Source: an uncultured Fretibacterium sp.
Lineage (GTDB): Bacteria; Synergistota; Synergistia; Synergistales; Aminobacteriaceae
Assembly (NCBI GenBank): GCA_946186205.1
Contig: CAMHMH010000005.1
Location: forward strand, 62,001 to 126,000
Reading direction: 5' to 3'
Length of the DNA stretch: 64,000 nt
Shown here: positions 33,287 through 42,538 of the stretch, piece after piece
Layout of the letters: every line of letters begins with the position of its first letter
Numbering within the stretch: position 1 is the stretch's first letter
The notes under the pieces: model-generated
Seen by the model: only the letters and a program-made list of their open reading frames with translations
Told to the model about the DNA's origin: nothing
The model's database searches: none
Program-made: the position numbers and the translations under genes

Positions 33287-35456
33287 TCACTACATCAATT
33301 ACGCTAAGGGCAAAAGTTACAGCTTGATTTTTGACGTGATACTAACTCCGCTTTCATGGGTAATGGGAATGTTCACGGCTTGTACGGACTTCATGAGGAC
33401 AAGAGGAATGATTAATACTGATGAGCCTTCATTACCCGTTATCAGCGTCGGCAATCTCACTTACGGAGGCACTAACAAAACTCCCTTCACGATAATGCTT
33501 GCCGAATTTGCTGCCTCAAAAGGTATCAAAACCGGAATCGTTACACGCGGCTATATGGGAAAAGCTCAGGAAGTTACGACAATCATTAACGGCGAGGGCG
33601 ACAGAGATATTACAGGCGACGAAGCACTAATGATTTCACGAAAGCTGCCGAATATCCCCGTCGCTGTCTCAAAGAAAAGAATTGACGGGATTAATGCATT
33701 GCGTGATTTGGGAGTTGAGTTAGTGATTGCTGACGATGCTTTTCAGCACAAGGCCATGTATCGCGACTGTGATATAGTTTTGGTTGACGCTTTATGCCCT
33801 TTCGGTAATGGGAGATTATCACCAGCAGGAATTATGAGGGAAAATATTTCTGCTCTCAGACGCGCTCATATCGCTGTCATCACAAAATCTTCTATGGCTA
33901 CAGCGGGTAATCTCCTCAAAGTTTATGACGCTGTGAGGAAATTCGTCAGGCCGGAAAATATTTTCATGTCGGATATTATTGCTGACGGATGGTTGATTAA
34001 TACCCCCGTTGAAGGGTCAAAAGTTTTTGCGTTCTCTGCGACAGGAAGCCCGGAAACTTTCACGCGCTCGCTTGAAGAAAGAGGATGTATCGTCTCAGGA
34101 AGCACTTCATTCAGAGACCATCACAGATATACACATTCTGACGTTGTGAGGCTAAATTGTTTTGCGGAAATGTCTGGCGCGTCATTCATGGCCTGCACAG
34201 AAAAAGACCTCGCGAATATGCCCGGTATTTCTCCCGAAGAGTTTTCACTCCCTCTCGCTGTGCCAAAAGTTAAAGTCATCGTAAAAGAGTTCGGCAAATT
34301 CTCAGCTACAGTAGCAGAAATCATGAAGCCTCAAATCGTCATCGCTTCAAATGGTTACGGTGAAGACGCTATAGCCTCAGTGCTTGCGGTTAAGATGAAG
34401 AAAGAATATCCCCTCGCTGATGTCTCTGCGTTTCCTCTCGTCGGAAGCGGTCAGGCTTTCAGGAAGGCAGGTATTAATCTCAGGTCAGCAAAATCCGTAA
34501 CACCTTCTGCGGGAATATTCAAGTATTCATTGCGTGAACTGTGGAGCGACATTAAAGCCGGGCTGCTTCATCAAGTCTCCGAACAGCTCAATGACTGGCG
34601 AAATATATCACGCGGAATATTAACTCCTGTTTGTGTGGGTGATGTGTATTTGCTGCTGAATACGTTATGGGGTTCAGGGAGAAAGCCTTTGTTTGTAGCA
34701 ACAGCTAAGACCGTATATATTTCGGGGCATTGGAGGACGGAGAGAGCGTTAATTCGTTCGTTCACCCTCAAAACTTGGACGAGGGATGAGCCTACAGCGT
34801 TTCAGATTTCGGGGAATGCTTCATATTCAGGCAGTCCGATAATGGATTTGCTTTCAGACGCTCAAACTCAAAGGGGAAATGTGATACTTCTTTTGCCCGG
34901 TAGCCGTAAGAGTGCAAGCCGTGATGTGAAAATATTGCTTGGTGCTGTCGAAATATTATCGTCAAAGGGTCATCATGATTTCCGAATGGTATTAGCTCCG
35001 ACGTTAGACTTTGAAGCGTTCTTCACGTCATGCAAAGCTGAAGGATGGACGCATAATGATAACGTTCTCACAAAAAACAATGTAACAATCTCACTCACTC
35101 ATGACGAAATCGCAAGGGCTTCTGACGGCGTGAAAATTCTTTTGGGCATGGGCGGTACTGCTAACCAATTATGCGCGGGATTGGGAGTGCCTGTTATCGC
35201 TCCTGACAACAAGGGGAAGCGTGTTCAGAAAAAATTGCTCGGCGATTCTGAGATACTCACTCATAACTCAGCGGGAGCAATCGCCGAATGTGCATTGAGG
35301 GTTCTTGCTGACGAAAATCTTTACGGCTTCATGAGTCAAACAGGCCGTGAAAGAATGGGTATGCCCGGCGCGTGTGATGATGTAATACGTTTCACGAATG
35401 ATGCTTTAGGATGGGGAATTAGGGAGAAGGTTTACGCTAAACTTTCAGCAGGTTAA
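33264..35456 (+). CDS. lpxK: LpxK (tetraacyldisaccharide 4'-kinase) fused to a second LpxB-related domain
   Basis: Residues about 1-340 are LpxK: ISVGNLTYGGTNKTPFTIML with the unusual membrane-kinase P-loop region, then TRGYMGKAQ, ADDAFQHKAMYRD and the RESxxxL-like IMRENISALRRAHI. LpxK phosphorylates the 4' position of the lipid A disaccharide. From about residue 355 a second domain starts (IVIASNGYGEDAIASVLAV, FPLVGSGQAF, LLLPGSRKS, GMGGTANQLCAGLGVPVI), which matches the lipid-A-disaccharide-synthase-related family seen in cyanobacteria and Deinococcus. The fusion is unusual. The family's N-terminal residues (EIYNHYINYAKGKSYSL) lie upstream of the TTG at 33324 and can only be reached from CTG 33264 (GGGAGGGG seven bases upstream) or ATT 33261. 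With TTG the protein would have 710 residues. Confidence 0.85.
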   Translation: MSFTEIYNHYINYAKGKSYSLIFDVILTPLSWVMGMFTACTDFMRTRGMINTDEPSLPVISVGNLTYGGTNKTPFTIMLAEFAASKGIKTGIVTRGYMGKAQEVTTIINGEGDRDITGDEALMISRKLPNIPVAVSKKRIDGINALRDLGVELVIADDAFQHKAMYRDCDIVLVDALCPFGNGRLSPAGIMRENISALRRAHIAVITKSSMATAGNLLKVYDAVRKFVRPENIFMSDIIADGWLINTPVEGSKVFAFSATGSPETFTRSLEERGCIVSGSTSFRDHHRYTHSDVVRLNCFAEMSGASFMACTEKDLANMPGISPEEFSLPLAVPKVKVIVKEFGKFSATVAEIMKPQIVIASNGYGEDAIASVLAVKMKKEYPLADVSAFPLVGSGQAFRKAGINLRSAKSVTPSAGIFKYSLRELWSDIKAGLLHQVSEQLNDWRNISRGILTPVCVGDVYLLLNTLWGSGRKPLFVATAKTVYISGHWRTERALIRSFTLKTWTRDEPTAFQISGNASYSGSPIMDLLSDAQTQRGNVILLLPGSRKSASRDVKILLGAVEILSSKGHHDFRMVLAPTLDFEAFFTSCKAEGWTHNDNVLTKNNVTISLTHDEIARASDGVKILLGMGGTANQLCAGLGVPVIAPDNKGKRVQKKLLGDSEILTHNSAGAIAECALRVLADENLYGFMSQTGRERMGMPGACDDVIRFTNDALGWGIREKVYAKLSAG

Positions 35457-36009
35457 GACCTTCAGCCCTCATCATTTCGCCGAGAGTGCATAGAGGAAGC
35501 CCGACAACGTTATAATAGTCGCCGTTAATGCCCTCAATCATCAATGAGCCGAGACCCTGTACAGCATAAGCCCCGGCCTTGTCATCACATTCGCCCGTCT
35601 CAACATACGCTGATATTTCACGCTCGCTCAACGCACGGAACTTCACTAGGGTATGCACTGCCTTCACGATAATTTTTCCCGAAACGCAAATAGCTACAGC
35701 CGTTATCACTTCATGCACGCGCCCGGAAAGTTTACGCAGCATTCTCAAAGCGTCTTCACGGTCTGAGGGCTTCCCTAATATTTCTCTGTCAATTACTACT
35801 ATCGTGTCAGCTGAGATTATTACATCGTCAGGGTACTTCCTCATTCCTTCTTCACACTTTGAACGCGCAAGCCTCATCGTATATTCTTCGGGAGGCTCGT
35901 TATCTTCCCGCGACTCGTCAACGTTTGGTTTGTACACAGTGAATTTTATCCCTATGCTTTCTAGCAATGACTTACGACGGGGACTTCCTGAACACAATAT
36001 TATTTCCAT
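35437..36009 (-). CDS. maf: Maf-like nucleoside triphosphate pyrophosphatase
   Basis: 190 residues. House-cleaning enzyme hydrolysing dTTP/UTP or modified nucleotides; linked to septum formation in Bacillus. Family motifs: LCSGSPRRKSLLESIG at the N-terminus, ISADTIVV and GKPSDREDALRML, and KAGAYAVQGLGSLMIEGI at the C-terminal end. The overlap of its stop with the convergent LpxK fusion is 20 bases. Its start overlaps the uppP stop by one base, so the two are coupled. Confidence 0.94.
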   Translation of the reverse strand: MEIILCSGSPRRKSLLESIGIKFTVYKPNVDESREDNEPPEEYTMRLARSKCEEGMRKYPDDVIISADTIVVIDREILGKPSDREDALRMLRKLSGRVHEVITAVAICVSGKIIVKAVHTLVKFRALSEREISAYVETGECDDKAGAYAVQGLGSLMIEGINGDYYNVVGLPLCTLGEMMRAEGLNLLKV

Positions 36010-36806
36010 CAGATTATCTCAGTCCCAAGAAGCACAGCTATGACCCCGACTATCAGGCAATATACTCCAAAGCATGCCCAGTTCTTTGCGTTCACGATTC
36101 GCCGCATGAATATTAACGACGCAAGACCGAGTATGAACGCTATCACAGCTCCGTATATATAGCCTTCTGGTAAATATATGCTGTCAAAGTCCTTCACCAT
36201 TTTCACGCACTCTAACAGCGTTGCTCCCAATATCGCGGGGATTGAAATCAAGAATGAGTACCTGAACGCCTCACTTATTCCCATTCCCATGAACAAGCCC
36301 ATTGCTATAGACATTCCCGAACGAGACACACCCGGCAATACTGCTATGCCCTGCGCTATTCCTACAGCTATTGCGATTTTCAGCAATGATGAGTTTGGTC
36401 GACGGCTCGAATATATCGGTATCATTACGAGTATTAACCCCGTGAAGATTTCTCCCATTCCAACAAGTGAAAGGCTCTCGGAGATTTCTTCCGCAAATGG
36501 TTTCAGTATCAGGCCGATTATTGATGTGATTATTGTTGAGATGATTATCGCCCAACCGTATGACCATCCAGAATGACGCTTACCGCTGAACCATCCCCCG
36601 AACCAATCCGCTAATATCTGCACTATGTCCCGCCAGAAATACAGCACAACCGCAAGCAATGTCGCAAAATGAAGCAGTATGTCATACGTCAGCATGTTCT
36701 CAGAAAATCCCATCCATATCTGAAACAGTGCTAAATGTCCTGAGCTGCTCACCGGCAAAAATTCACATAATCCCTGTACTGCTCCCAATATTATTGACTC
36801 TGTCAT
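36009..36806 (-). CDS. uppP: Undecaprenyl-diphosphatase (BacA type)
   Basis: 265 residues, about eight membrane helices. Recycles undecaprenyl pyrophosphate to the monophosphate carrier used for peptidoglycan and surface polysaccharides. The two catalytic motifs are intact: GAVQGLCEFLPVSSSGHLAL at the N-terminus and LPGVSRSGMSIAM near residue 165. It follows the RNase J gene after one base and overlaps maf. Confidence 0.95.
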   Translation of the reverse strand: MTESIILGAVQGLCEFLPVSSSGHLALFQIWMGFSENMLTYDILLHFATLLAVVLYFWRDIVQILADWFGGWFSGKRHSGWSYGWAIIISTIITSIIGLILKPFAEEISESLSLVGMGEIFTGLILVMIPIYSSRRPNSSLLKIAIAVGIAQGIAVLPGVSRSGMSIAMGLFMGMGISEAFRYSFLISIPAILGATLLECVKMVKDFDSIYLPEGYIYGAVIAFILGLASLIFMRRIVNAKNWACFGVYCLIVGVIAVLLGTEII

Positions 36807-36807
36807 C

Positions 36808-38547
36808 CTAAAAGAACTCCTTTTCGTAAACGTTAGTATTGTCGTGCGACTTCACACTTACTACGGGCATTACTACAGCAAATGAGGTGTTGCCGCTGCG
36901 TAATACATCACGGACTCTCGTCTTTATTGCCTTCCTTATTGCGTCAGGATTCGCGCGTCGGCCGGATAATTCCTGCACTGCCTGTTCTGCTACTGCGTGT
37001 AATTCCTTGAATATATCTCCGCTGTCATCTGAGAGAAATACTCCCTGAGTTGCTATAGCCGGGGGTGCTATGAGTTTTCCTCGTTCATCTACTGTTACTG
37101 CTACAGCTATTACTCCGTCTTCTGCGATTTCGCGGCGTTCCTTCAACACTTCTGACTTTATGCTGCCCGCTGCGTTCCCGTCAACAATTACCGCTCCTGA
37201 TTGAACATGTCCGTGCTTCTTTGGCGGTGCGTTGTCCGTGAACGTCAATATGTCCCCGTTCGTCAGCAAATATATATTACGCGGTGCAATTCCTACTTCC
37301 TGTGCTAACTGAGAGTGCCTCACCATGTGCTTGTATTCTCCGTGAATGGGTACAAAATATTGTGGTCGCGTAAGGTTCAGCATTATTTTCAGTTCCTCGC
37401 TTGAGGCATGGCCGGATACGTGAATTTGCCTGTCCTTTTCGTAGACTACCTCACACCCTCGCGCGAATAATCGGTTTATCGTACTGTTCACTAACTTTTC
37501 GTTGCCCGGTATCACCGACGCTAAGAGGAATACTGCGTCATGTTCTCCCAAATCCATTAACTTATTCTCACCGCGACTCATCGTTACTAGTCCCGAAAAT
37601 GGCTCGCCCTGACTGCCTGTCGTTATTATCACTAACTGATTGTCCGAGTACTTCCAGATCTCCTCGATTGAGATTATCATTTTGCTGTCAATCTTCAAGT
37701 ATCCTGTCTCACGCGCTAATTCGGCGTTTCGTATCATGCTTCGTCCGAGAAATGCTATCTTCCTGTTGAAACGTGCTGACACATCCGCTACCTGCTGTAT
37801 TCTGTGAACGTTGCTTGCGAATGATGAGATTATAATTCTGCGTGTTCGGTATTGCCTGAAAAGTGTATCAAGAGTGCCTGAGATGATTCGTTCGGAGGGC
37901 GTAAATCCTTTTCGTTCTGCGTTAGTGCTGTCGGACAACAATAGCATTACACCTTTGTCGCCTTCTTCCGCAAACGCTCCGTAATCTGTAACTCGTCCGT
38001 CTACTGGAGTGCTGTCGAGCTTGAAATCTCCCGTGTGTATTACCCGGCCTAACGGTGTCTCTATGCTCAGTGCCACGCAGTCGGGTATCGAATGTGCAAC
38101 AGCTATGAATCTCACTGTGAACACTCCGATTTTGATTACGTCCCCTGCTCTTATCTCGTGCATATCGGGCCGGAACGTAGGCAAGTCATCCTGTAACTTG
38201 TTCCGAATAAGTCCCAGCGTCAATTGCGTACCGTATAACGGCGCGTTTAATCGGGGTAATATATAGGGCAGTCCTCCTACGTGGTCTTCATGGCCGTGTG
38301 TGATGATTATTGCGCGGATTCGTTCCCGCTTTCCTTCAAGGTATGTTATGTCCGGGACAATGTAATCAACGCCGGGCAATTCGCTGTCAGGAAACTTCAA
38401 CCCCGCGTCTATTACTAGTATGTCATCTCCGTACTCAAGGACATACATATTCTTGCCAATCTCGCCTAATCCGCCTAACGCTACAAATGTTAATTTCCCC
38501 GATTCTTTGTCGGGGTATCGTCTTCTGTGCATTCCGTTTCGTGTCAT
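36808..38547 (-). CDS. rnj: Ribonuclease J
   Basis: 579 residues. 5'-3' exoribonuclease/endonuclease of the beta-CASP metallo-beta-lactamase family. The zinc motif THGHEDHVGGLPYI, the GDFKLD segment and LLSDSTNAERKG are intact; the beta-CASP domain and the HVSGHASSEELK motif follow, and a C-terminal dimerisation domain (about residues 450-579) is present. A bacterium with RNase J in this position typically lacks or complements RNase E. First gene of the rnj-uppP-maf run. Confidence 0.94.
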   Translation of the reverse strand: MTRNGMHRRRYPDKESGKLTFVALGGLGEIGKNMYVLEYGDDILVIDAGLKFPDSELPGVDYIVPDITYLEGKRERIRAIIITHGHEDHVGGLPYILPRLNAPLYGTQLTLGLIRNKLQDDLPTFRPDMHEIRAGDVIKIGVFTVRFIAVAHSIPDCVALSIETPLGRVIHTGDFKLDSTPVDGRVTDYGAFAEEGDKGVMLLLSDSTNAERKGFTPSERIISGTLDTLFRQYRTRRIIISSFASNVHRIQQVADVSARFNRKIAFLGRSMIRNAELARETGYLKIDSKMIISIEEIWKYSDNQLVIITTGSQGEPFSGLVTMSRGENKLMDLGEHDAVFLLASVIPGNEKLVNSTINRLFARGCEVVYEKDRQIHVSGHASSEELKIMLNLTRPQYFVPIHGEYKHMVRHSQLAQEVGIAPRNIYLLTNGDILTFTDNAPPKKHGHVQSGAVIVDGNAAGSIKSEVLKERREIAEDGVIAVAVTVDERGKLIAPPAIATQGVFLSDDSGDIFKELHAVAEQAVQELSGRRANPDAIRKAIKTRVRDVLRSGNTSFAVVMPVVSVKSHDNTNVYEKEFF

Positions 38548-38664
38548 AAAAGCCTTCCTTATGTGTGAGTATAATTTTTGTATCTTTAACCCGTAATGCG
38601 GGATTTATTTTCGTGTGTGAGAATGAGTGTATTATATTATAGTTTTGTGCTGAGAGTATTACGC

Positions 38665-40812
38665 CTAAAACAATTTCTCACTCTCTGAGCTTCTCCCGGG
38701 CGTATGAACTTCTACCCTTGATGATGTGCTTCTCCCGGACTCATCTGTCGCGCTAAGAATATTCACTCCGTCATGAAGGCTGTACATTTTCACCGTTCCT
38801 GCTGTGCTCTCACAGATATATTTGCCGTCAAGATACCATGATATTTTTCCGTTCGTGCCTTCCGCCCTCAATGGCACCCGGCATTTACCGTAATATTCTG
38901 CGTTGAAGTATTTCGCTCCATCGAGGGGTGATACGATTCGGAAACGTGTATTTCTTGCGCCTTCTGCCGTAAGTCCTTCCTTCTGAGATTTTCCGGGTAC
39001 GTTATGAATGTCGCACGGTATACTATGCGTTACTCCCTCGATGAAGTATTCATATTTTGCTGACGGGCATAATTTCAGCGGCGGTTTTCCCGACAATACA
39101 CAGACTTTTCTGCGCTTCACGGTTTCAGGACGTTCGAACCATTTGCCCGGGTTAATGTTCCTCATCACCTGCACCGCTACAGGTAAAGAGATCTCTGCTC
39201 CTACTAAACCTTCCCAAGTATTTCCGGCAGGATTACCCGCCCATATGCAGACCGTGTAATCTTTTCCCCACGAGCTGCACCAAGCGTCCCGAAGCCCGTA
39301 TGATGTTCCTGTTTTCAGCGCAAAGTTGCCACGTCCATACCTCAATATGTCGCTTATTATCCAGCTTCCTCCCTCTGATGCTCGACGTTCACTAACCTGA
39401 TTGTCATCCCGCAATAATTTCAGCCTCCTGTGAAGCCCTCCAGACGCAAGCGCGGTGTATGCTTCAAGCTCTTCAAGCAATGAGACTTCACATCCTCCGA
39501 GTATCAATGAGTCTCCGTAAAATTCTGCCGTGTTCGTCAAATGACCCAACCCGAATGACCTCATGAAGCCCAGAATTTTATCGTTGCCCGTCATCCTCAG
39601 CACACGAACTGCGGGGGCGTTGAGGCTCTCAGAAAGCGCGGTGCGTGCTGTAACTCCTCCCCTATAAGACAGGTCAAAATTTCTCGGAGCGCGTCCCGAA
39701 AATGCGTAAGGCGTGTCATATATCAATGTTGACGGTGTTAATATTCCTTCCTCGACGGCTGAAAGATACGCAAATGGCTTGAGAGTTGACCCGGGAGAAC
39801 GCAAAGACCTTCCGCAGTCTACCCATGACGCTGACTTCTCATCACTCTTGAAGCTGAAACGTGCATTGCCTACCCACGCTAATATGCTTCCTGTTTCGTT
39901 GTCTGAAATCCCCGCTGAAAATGTTATGTCATTCGGGACTTCTGCTAATGAAGCTCGCAATATCCCTTCAAGTTTCGTCTGTATCTCAATGTCAAGCGTT
40001 GTGTCAAATCTTTCTTTGTGTTCGGGATTTTGGGACAACACAAGCTCGGTGAAGTGCCATGCTCTTGAAGGAAGCCTGAATTTTTGACGCGGCAATTCCT
40101 CAAGCGAGGCTCTTAATGCTGTGTCATGGTCAAAGACTTTCTTGCGTTCCATGAGGGAAATGATTTCGTTTCTTCGTCTGATTGCTGACGTGGGATATTT
40201 ATCAGGGCGATAAAGTGTCGGGCCTTTGAGCATTCCGATTAACAGACATGCTTCTCCCGGTGAAATCTGGTCTGCTTTTTTCCCGAAATATATCAATGAG
40301 GCTGCCTGAACTCCTCTGATATTTCCTCCGAAAGGCGCGAGGTTCAAATATGCTTCGAGTATCTGATGTTTCGTCAAATATCTTTCGAGCTTCACGGCCA
40401 TGACAAACTCACGGAATTTTGTTGACAGTGTACGCTTTCTTCCTTCAGGTTCTGAGACTGACATTCTTACGGTCTGAGCTGTTATTGTTGACGCTCCCGA
40501 AACTGTATCGAGCCTCGTTACATCCTGAAACACAGCCCTCATCAACGCAAGTACATCAATCCCAAAATGCCGGTAAAATCTTCCATCTTCTGCATTAACC
40601 GCGACAAGAGGAAGCCATTTGCCCATCTCGCCAAGCGGTATAGGTATCTGCCACTCTGAGCGGGGGGACAATCTCACGTGAAACAATATGCCGTTCCTGT
40701 CGTAGAACGCGGGAGAGCCATAAATCACCGTAACTTTGTCGGGGCTGATGTCTATGCTGAACCATGCGTATATTAACGCTGATATTATGATGAGGGCTGA
40801 GAGTTTCTTCAT
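38665..40812 (-). CDS. pbpC: Penicillin-binding protein 1C
   Basis: 715 residues from ATG 40812 (the frame opens further upstream inside the Na/Pi gene but that part is unlikely to be translated). One N-terminal membrane anchor, a GT51 transglycosylase domain (EDGRFYRHFGIDVLAL, ASTITAQTVRMS), then a transpeptidase domain with SxxK motif SPGSTLKPFAY, SLN-type motif ESLNAPA and KTGTS, and a C-terminal BiPBP_C-like domain (about residues 635-705). Its TAATG overlap with the upstream Na/Pi transporter gene suggests coupling. Confidence 0.93.
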   Translation of the reverse strand: MKKLSALIIISALIYAWFSIDISPDKVTVIYGSPAFYDRNGILFHVRLSPRSEWQIPIPLGEMGKWLPLVAVNAEDGRFYRHFGIDVLALMRAVFQDVTRLDTVSGASTITAQTVRMSVSEPEGRKRTLSTKFREFVMAVKLERYLTKHQILEAYLNLAPFGGNIRGVQAASLIYFGKKADQISPGEACLLIGMLKGPTLYRPDKYPTSAIRRRNEIISLMERKKVFDHDTALRASLEELPRQKFRLPSRAWHFTELVLSQNPEHKERFDTTLDIEIQTKLEGILRASLAEVPNDITFSAGISDNETGSILAWVGNARFSFKSDEKSASWVDCGRSLRSPGSTLKPFAYLSAVEEGILTPSTLIYDTPYAFSGRAPRNFDLSYRGGVTARTALSESLNAPAVRVLRMTGNDKILGFMRSFGLGHLTNTAEFYGDSLILGGCEVSLLEELEAYTALASGGLHRRLKLLRDDNQVSERRASEGGSWIISDILRYGRGNFALKTGTSYGLRDAWCSSWGKDYTVCIWAGNPAGNTWEGLVGAEISLPVAVQVMRNINPGKWFERPETVKRRKVCVLSGKPPLKLCPSAKYEYFIEGVTHSIPCDIHNVPGKSQKEGLTAEGARNTRFRIVSPLDGAKYFNAEYYGKCRVPLRAEGTNGKISWYLDGKYICESTAGTVKMYSLHDGVNILSATDESGRSTSSRVEVHTPGRSSESEKLF

Positions 40813-42434
40813 TATGCTTTCTTGTTCATTGCGAGGATGTCGAGAGTATAGCCTGCAATGTTGTTTGAATGGTCGCCGATTCTCTCGAGATTGCTTAATA
40901 GTGTTATGAAGTTCACGCCTTTTTCTGGGTCGCATTCGCCGCGGTTGAGACGGTCAATATGTTTCTTTCGGTACGTTCGTTCTTGGCCGTCAATTTTCTT
41001 TTCTAAGTCGCGGATTACTTCCCAAGCCTGCGAGCTGTCTTCGTGTTCGATTGATGATAGTGATTTATCGATAGCGAGGCTTGTTGTGTCGTACATGTCC
41101 CTGAACTCGCCGATTGCTTCATCGCTCAAATAATGGTTCATAACGTCGGAGCGTTCTATGAGATTTTCGGCCCTGTCTCCGATTCTCTCAAGGTCAAGCG
41201 ACGCATTCACGTAGCACCCTAATACCGTAGACACTTCATCGCTTACTCCTCGTTGCCATATCTCAGAAGCATACGATGATATAGCCCGCGTGATTTTGTT
41301 CACGGCATCTTCAAGGCTGTCGAATTTCTTTCGGCGTTCCTCCATCTTTGACTCGTCATACTCAAAGAATGTCTTGTGAATCAGGCTGAACATTTTCTGA
41401 ACGATATTGCCCATGTGAATTAATTCGTCTTTCACAGCCTCTACTGCACTTGCGCTTGAAATCTCGATTAATTTCGGGTCAAGGTACATAACATCTTCGG
41501 GGGTTTCATCCTGAGTGATAGGAATGATTTTAGAGATGAACTTTGCGAGGAGAGAGACGAACGGGAAGAACAATACGGTATTGAGAACGTTAAAGATAGT
41601 GTGAGCATTAGCGATTTGCCGTCCGATGTCGGGGCTAGTAGCTTCAACAATTTCCCTGTAAAAAGGAAGTATCGTCAAGAATATCAGCGTTCCTATGAGG
41701 TTAAAGAGTACATGGCCGGCGGCAGCTTGTTTAGCCGGGCGCGAGGCATTCAGCGAGACAACTATAGCCGTTAATGTTGTGCCGATGTTATCGCCCAAGA
41801 TTATGGGGAGTGCAGCGTCAAGAGTGATTAAACCCTCCGACGCAATAGCAATCGTCAAACCTATCGTAGCAGCTGAAGACTGTATCAATGCTGTGAGGAC
41901 GATACCCGCAAGGACTCCCGTTAAAGGATTGGACGAAAGGAAGAGGAGCAAATCATGATACTGTGAAATAATGTGCGAGGCAGATTTCATTGTCCTCATA
42001 CCCATGAACACAAGCCCTAATCCTATAAGCCCGCTTGCGAAGTAAGCCAATTGCTTTTTGCTGAATATCATTGACGAGAACACGCCGACAAACAGCAGGG
42101 GCAAAGCTAACGTATCAATGTTGAACGCGATTAACTGAGCTGTGATAGTAGTTCCGATATTTGCTCCCATTATGAGACCTAACGCCTGTTTGAGTGAAAG
42201 CAGTCCCGTATTGACGAATGAGACAGTCATAACGGTAGTGCCAGCTGACGACTGAATGAGGACGGTAACGAGAATGCCTACGAAAATTCCGCGTAAAGGT
42301 GTCTTAGTGAGAGTGCCCAAGAGCTGACGGAGCTTATCGCCTGCGAGGTTCTGAAGTGATGACGAAAGCAGCTTGATGCCGTAGAGGAACAGTGCGACTC
42401 CTCCTGCAATTGTGAAGAAAATATTAGCGTCCAA
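40812..42434 (-). CDS. Na/Pi cotransporter with PhoU-like domain
   Basis: 540 residues from a TTG at 42434, which has AAGGAGG eight to nine bases upstream; a more distal start at 42521 lacks one. Eight to nine helices contain the duplicated QSSA motif of NptA-type transporters (VLIQSSAGTTVM and ALIQSSAATIGL) separated by the GANIGTT/GDNIGTT pair. The cytosolic C-terminal region (about residues 335-540) has two PhoU-like three-helix units. It probably imports phosphate with sodium. The divergent prfB gene starts 105 bases away. Confidence 0.9.
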   Translation of the reverse strand: MDANIFFTIAGGVALFLYGIKLLSSSLQNLAGDKLRQLLGTLTKTPLRGIFVGILVTVLIQSSAGTTVMTVSFVNTGLLSLKQALGLIMGANIGTTITAQLIAFNIDTLALPLLFVGVFSSMIFSKKQLAYFASGLIGLGLVFMGMRTMKSASHIISQYHDLLLFLSSNPLTGVLAGIVLTALIQSSAATIGLTIAIASEGLITLDAALPIILGDNIGTTLTAIVVSLNASRPAKQAAAGHVLFNLIGTLIFLTILPFYREIVEATSPDIGRQIANAHTIFNVLNTVLFFPFVSLLAKFISKIIPITQDETPEDVMYLDPKLIEISSASAVEAVKDELIHMGNIVQKMFSLIHKTFFEYDESKMEERRKKFDSLEDAVNKITRAISSYASEIWQRGVSDEVSTVLGCYVNASLDLERIGDRAENLIERSDVMNHYLSDEAIGEFRDMYDTTSLAIDKSLSSIEHEDSSQAWEVIRDLEKKIDGQERTYRKKHIDRLNRGECDPEKGVNFITLLSNLERIGDHSNNIAGYTLDILAMNKKA

Positions 42435-42538
42435 AAGTGAAGACCTCCTTGTGATAAACGATAAATGAATTAAACAGAGTATAGCAGAAAGTGTTATCAT
42501 TATTTGCGAAATCACAATCACAGTGAAAGGATTAATTA

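Noticed and set aside
38548-38664. Possible terminator CCCGTAATGCGGG between rnj and pbpC
   Set aside because: Only a four-base stem and no clean T-run in the pbpC direction.
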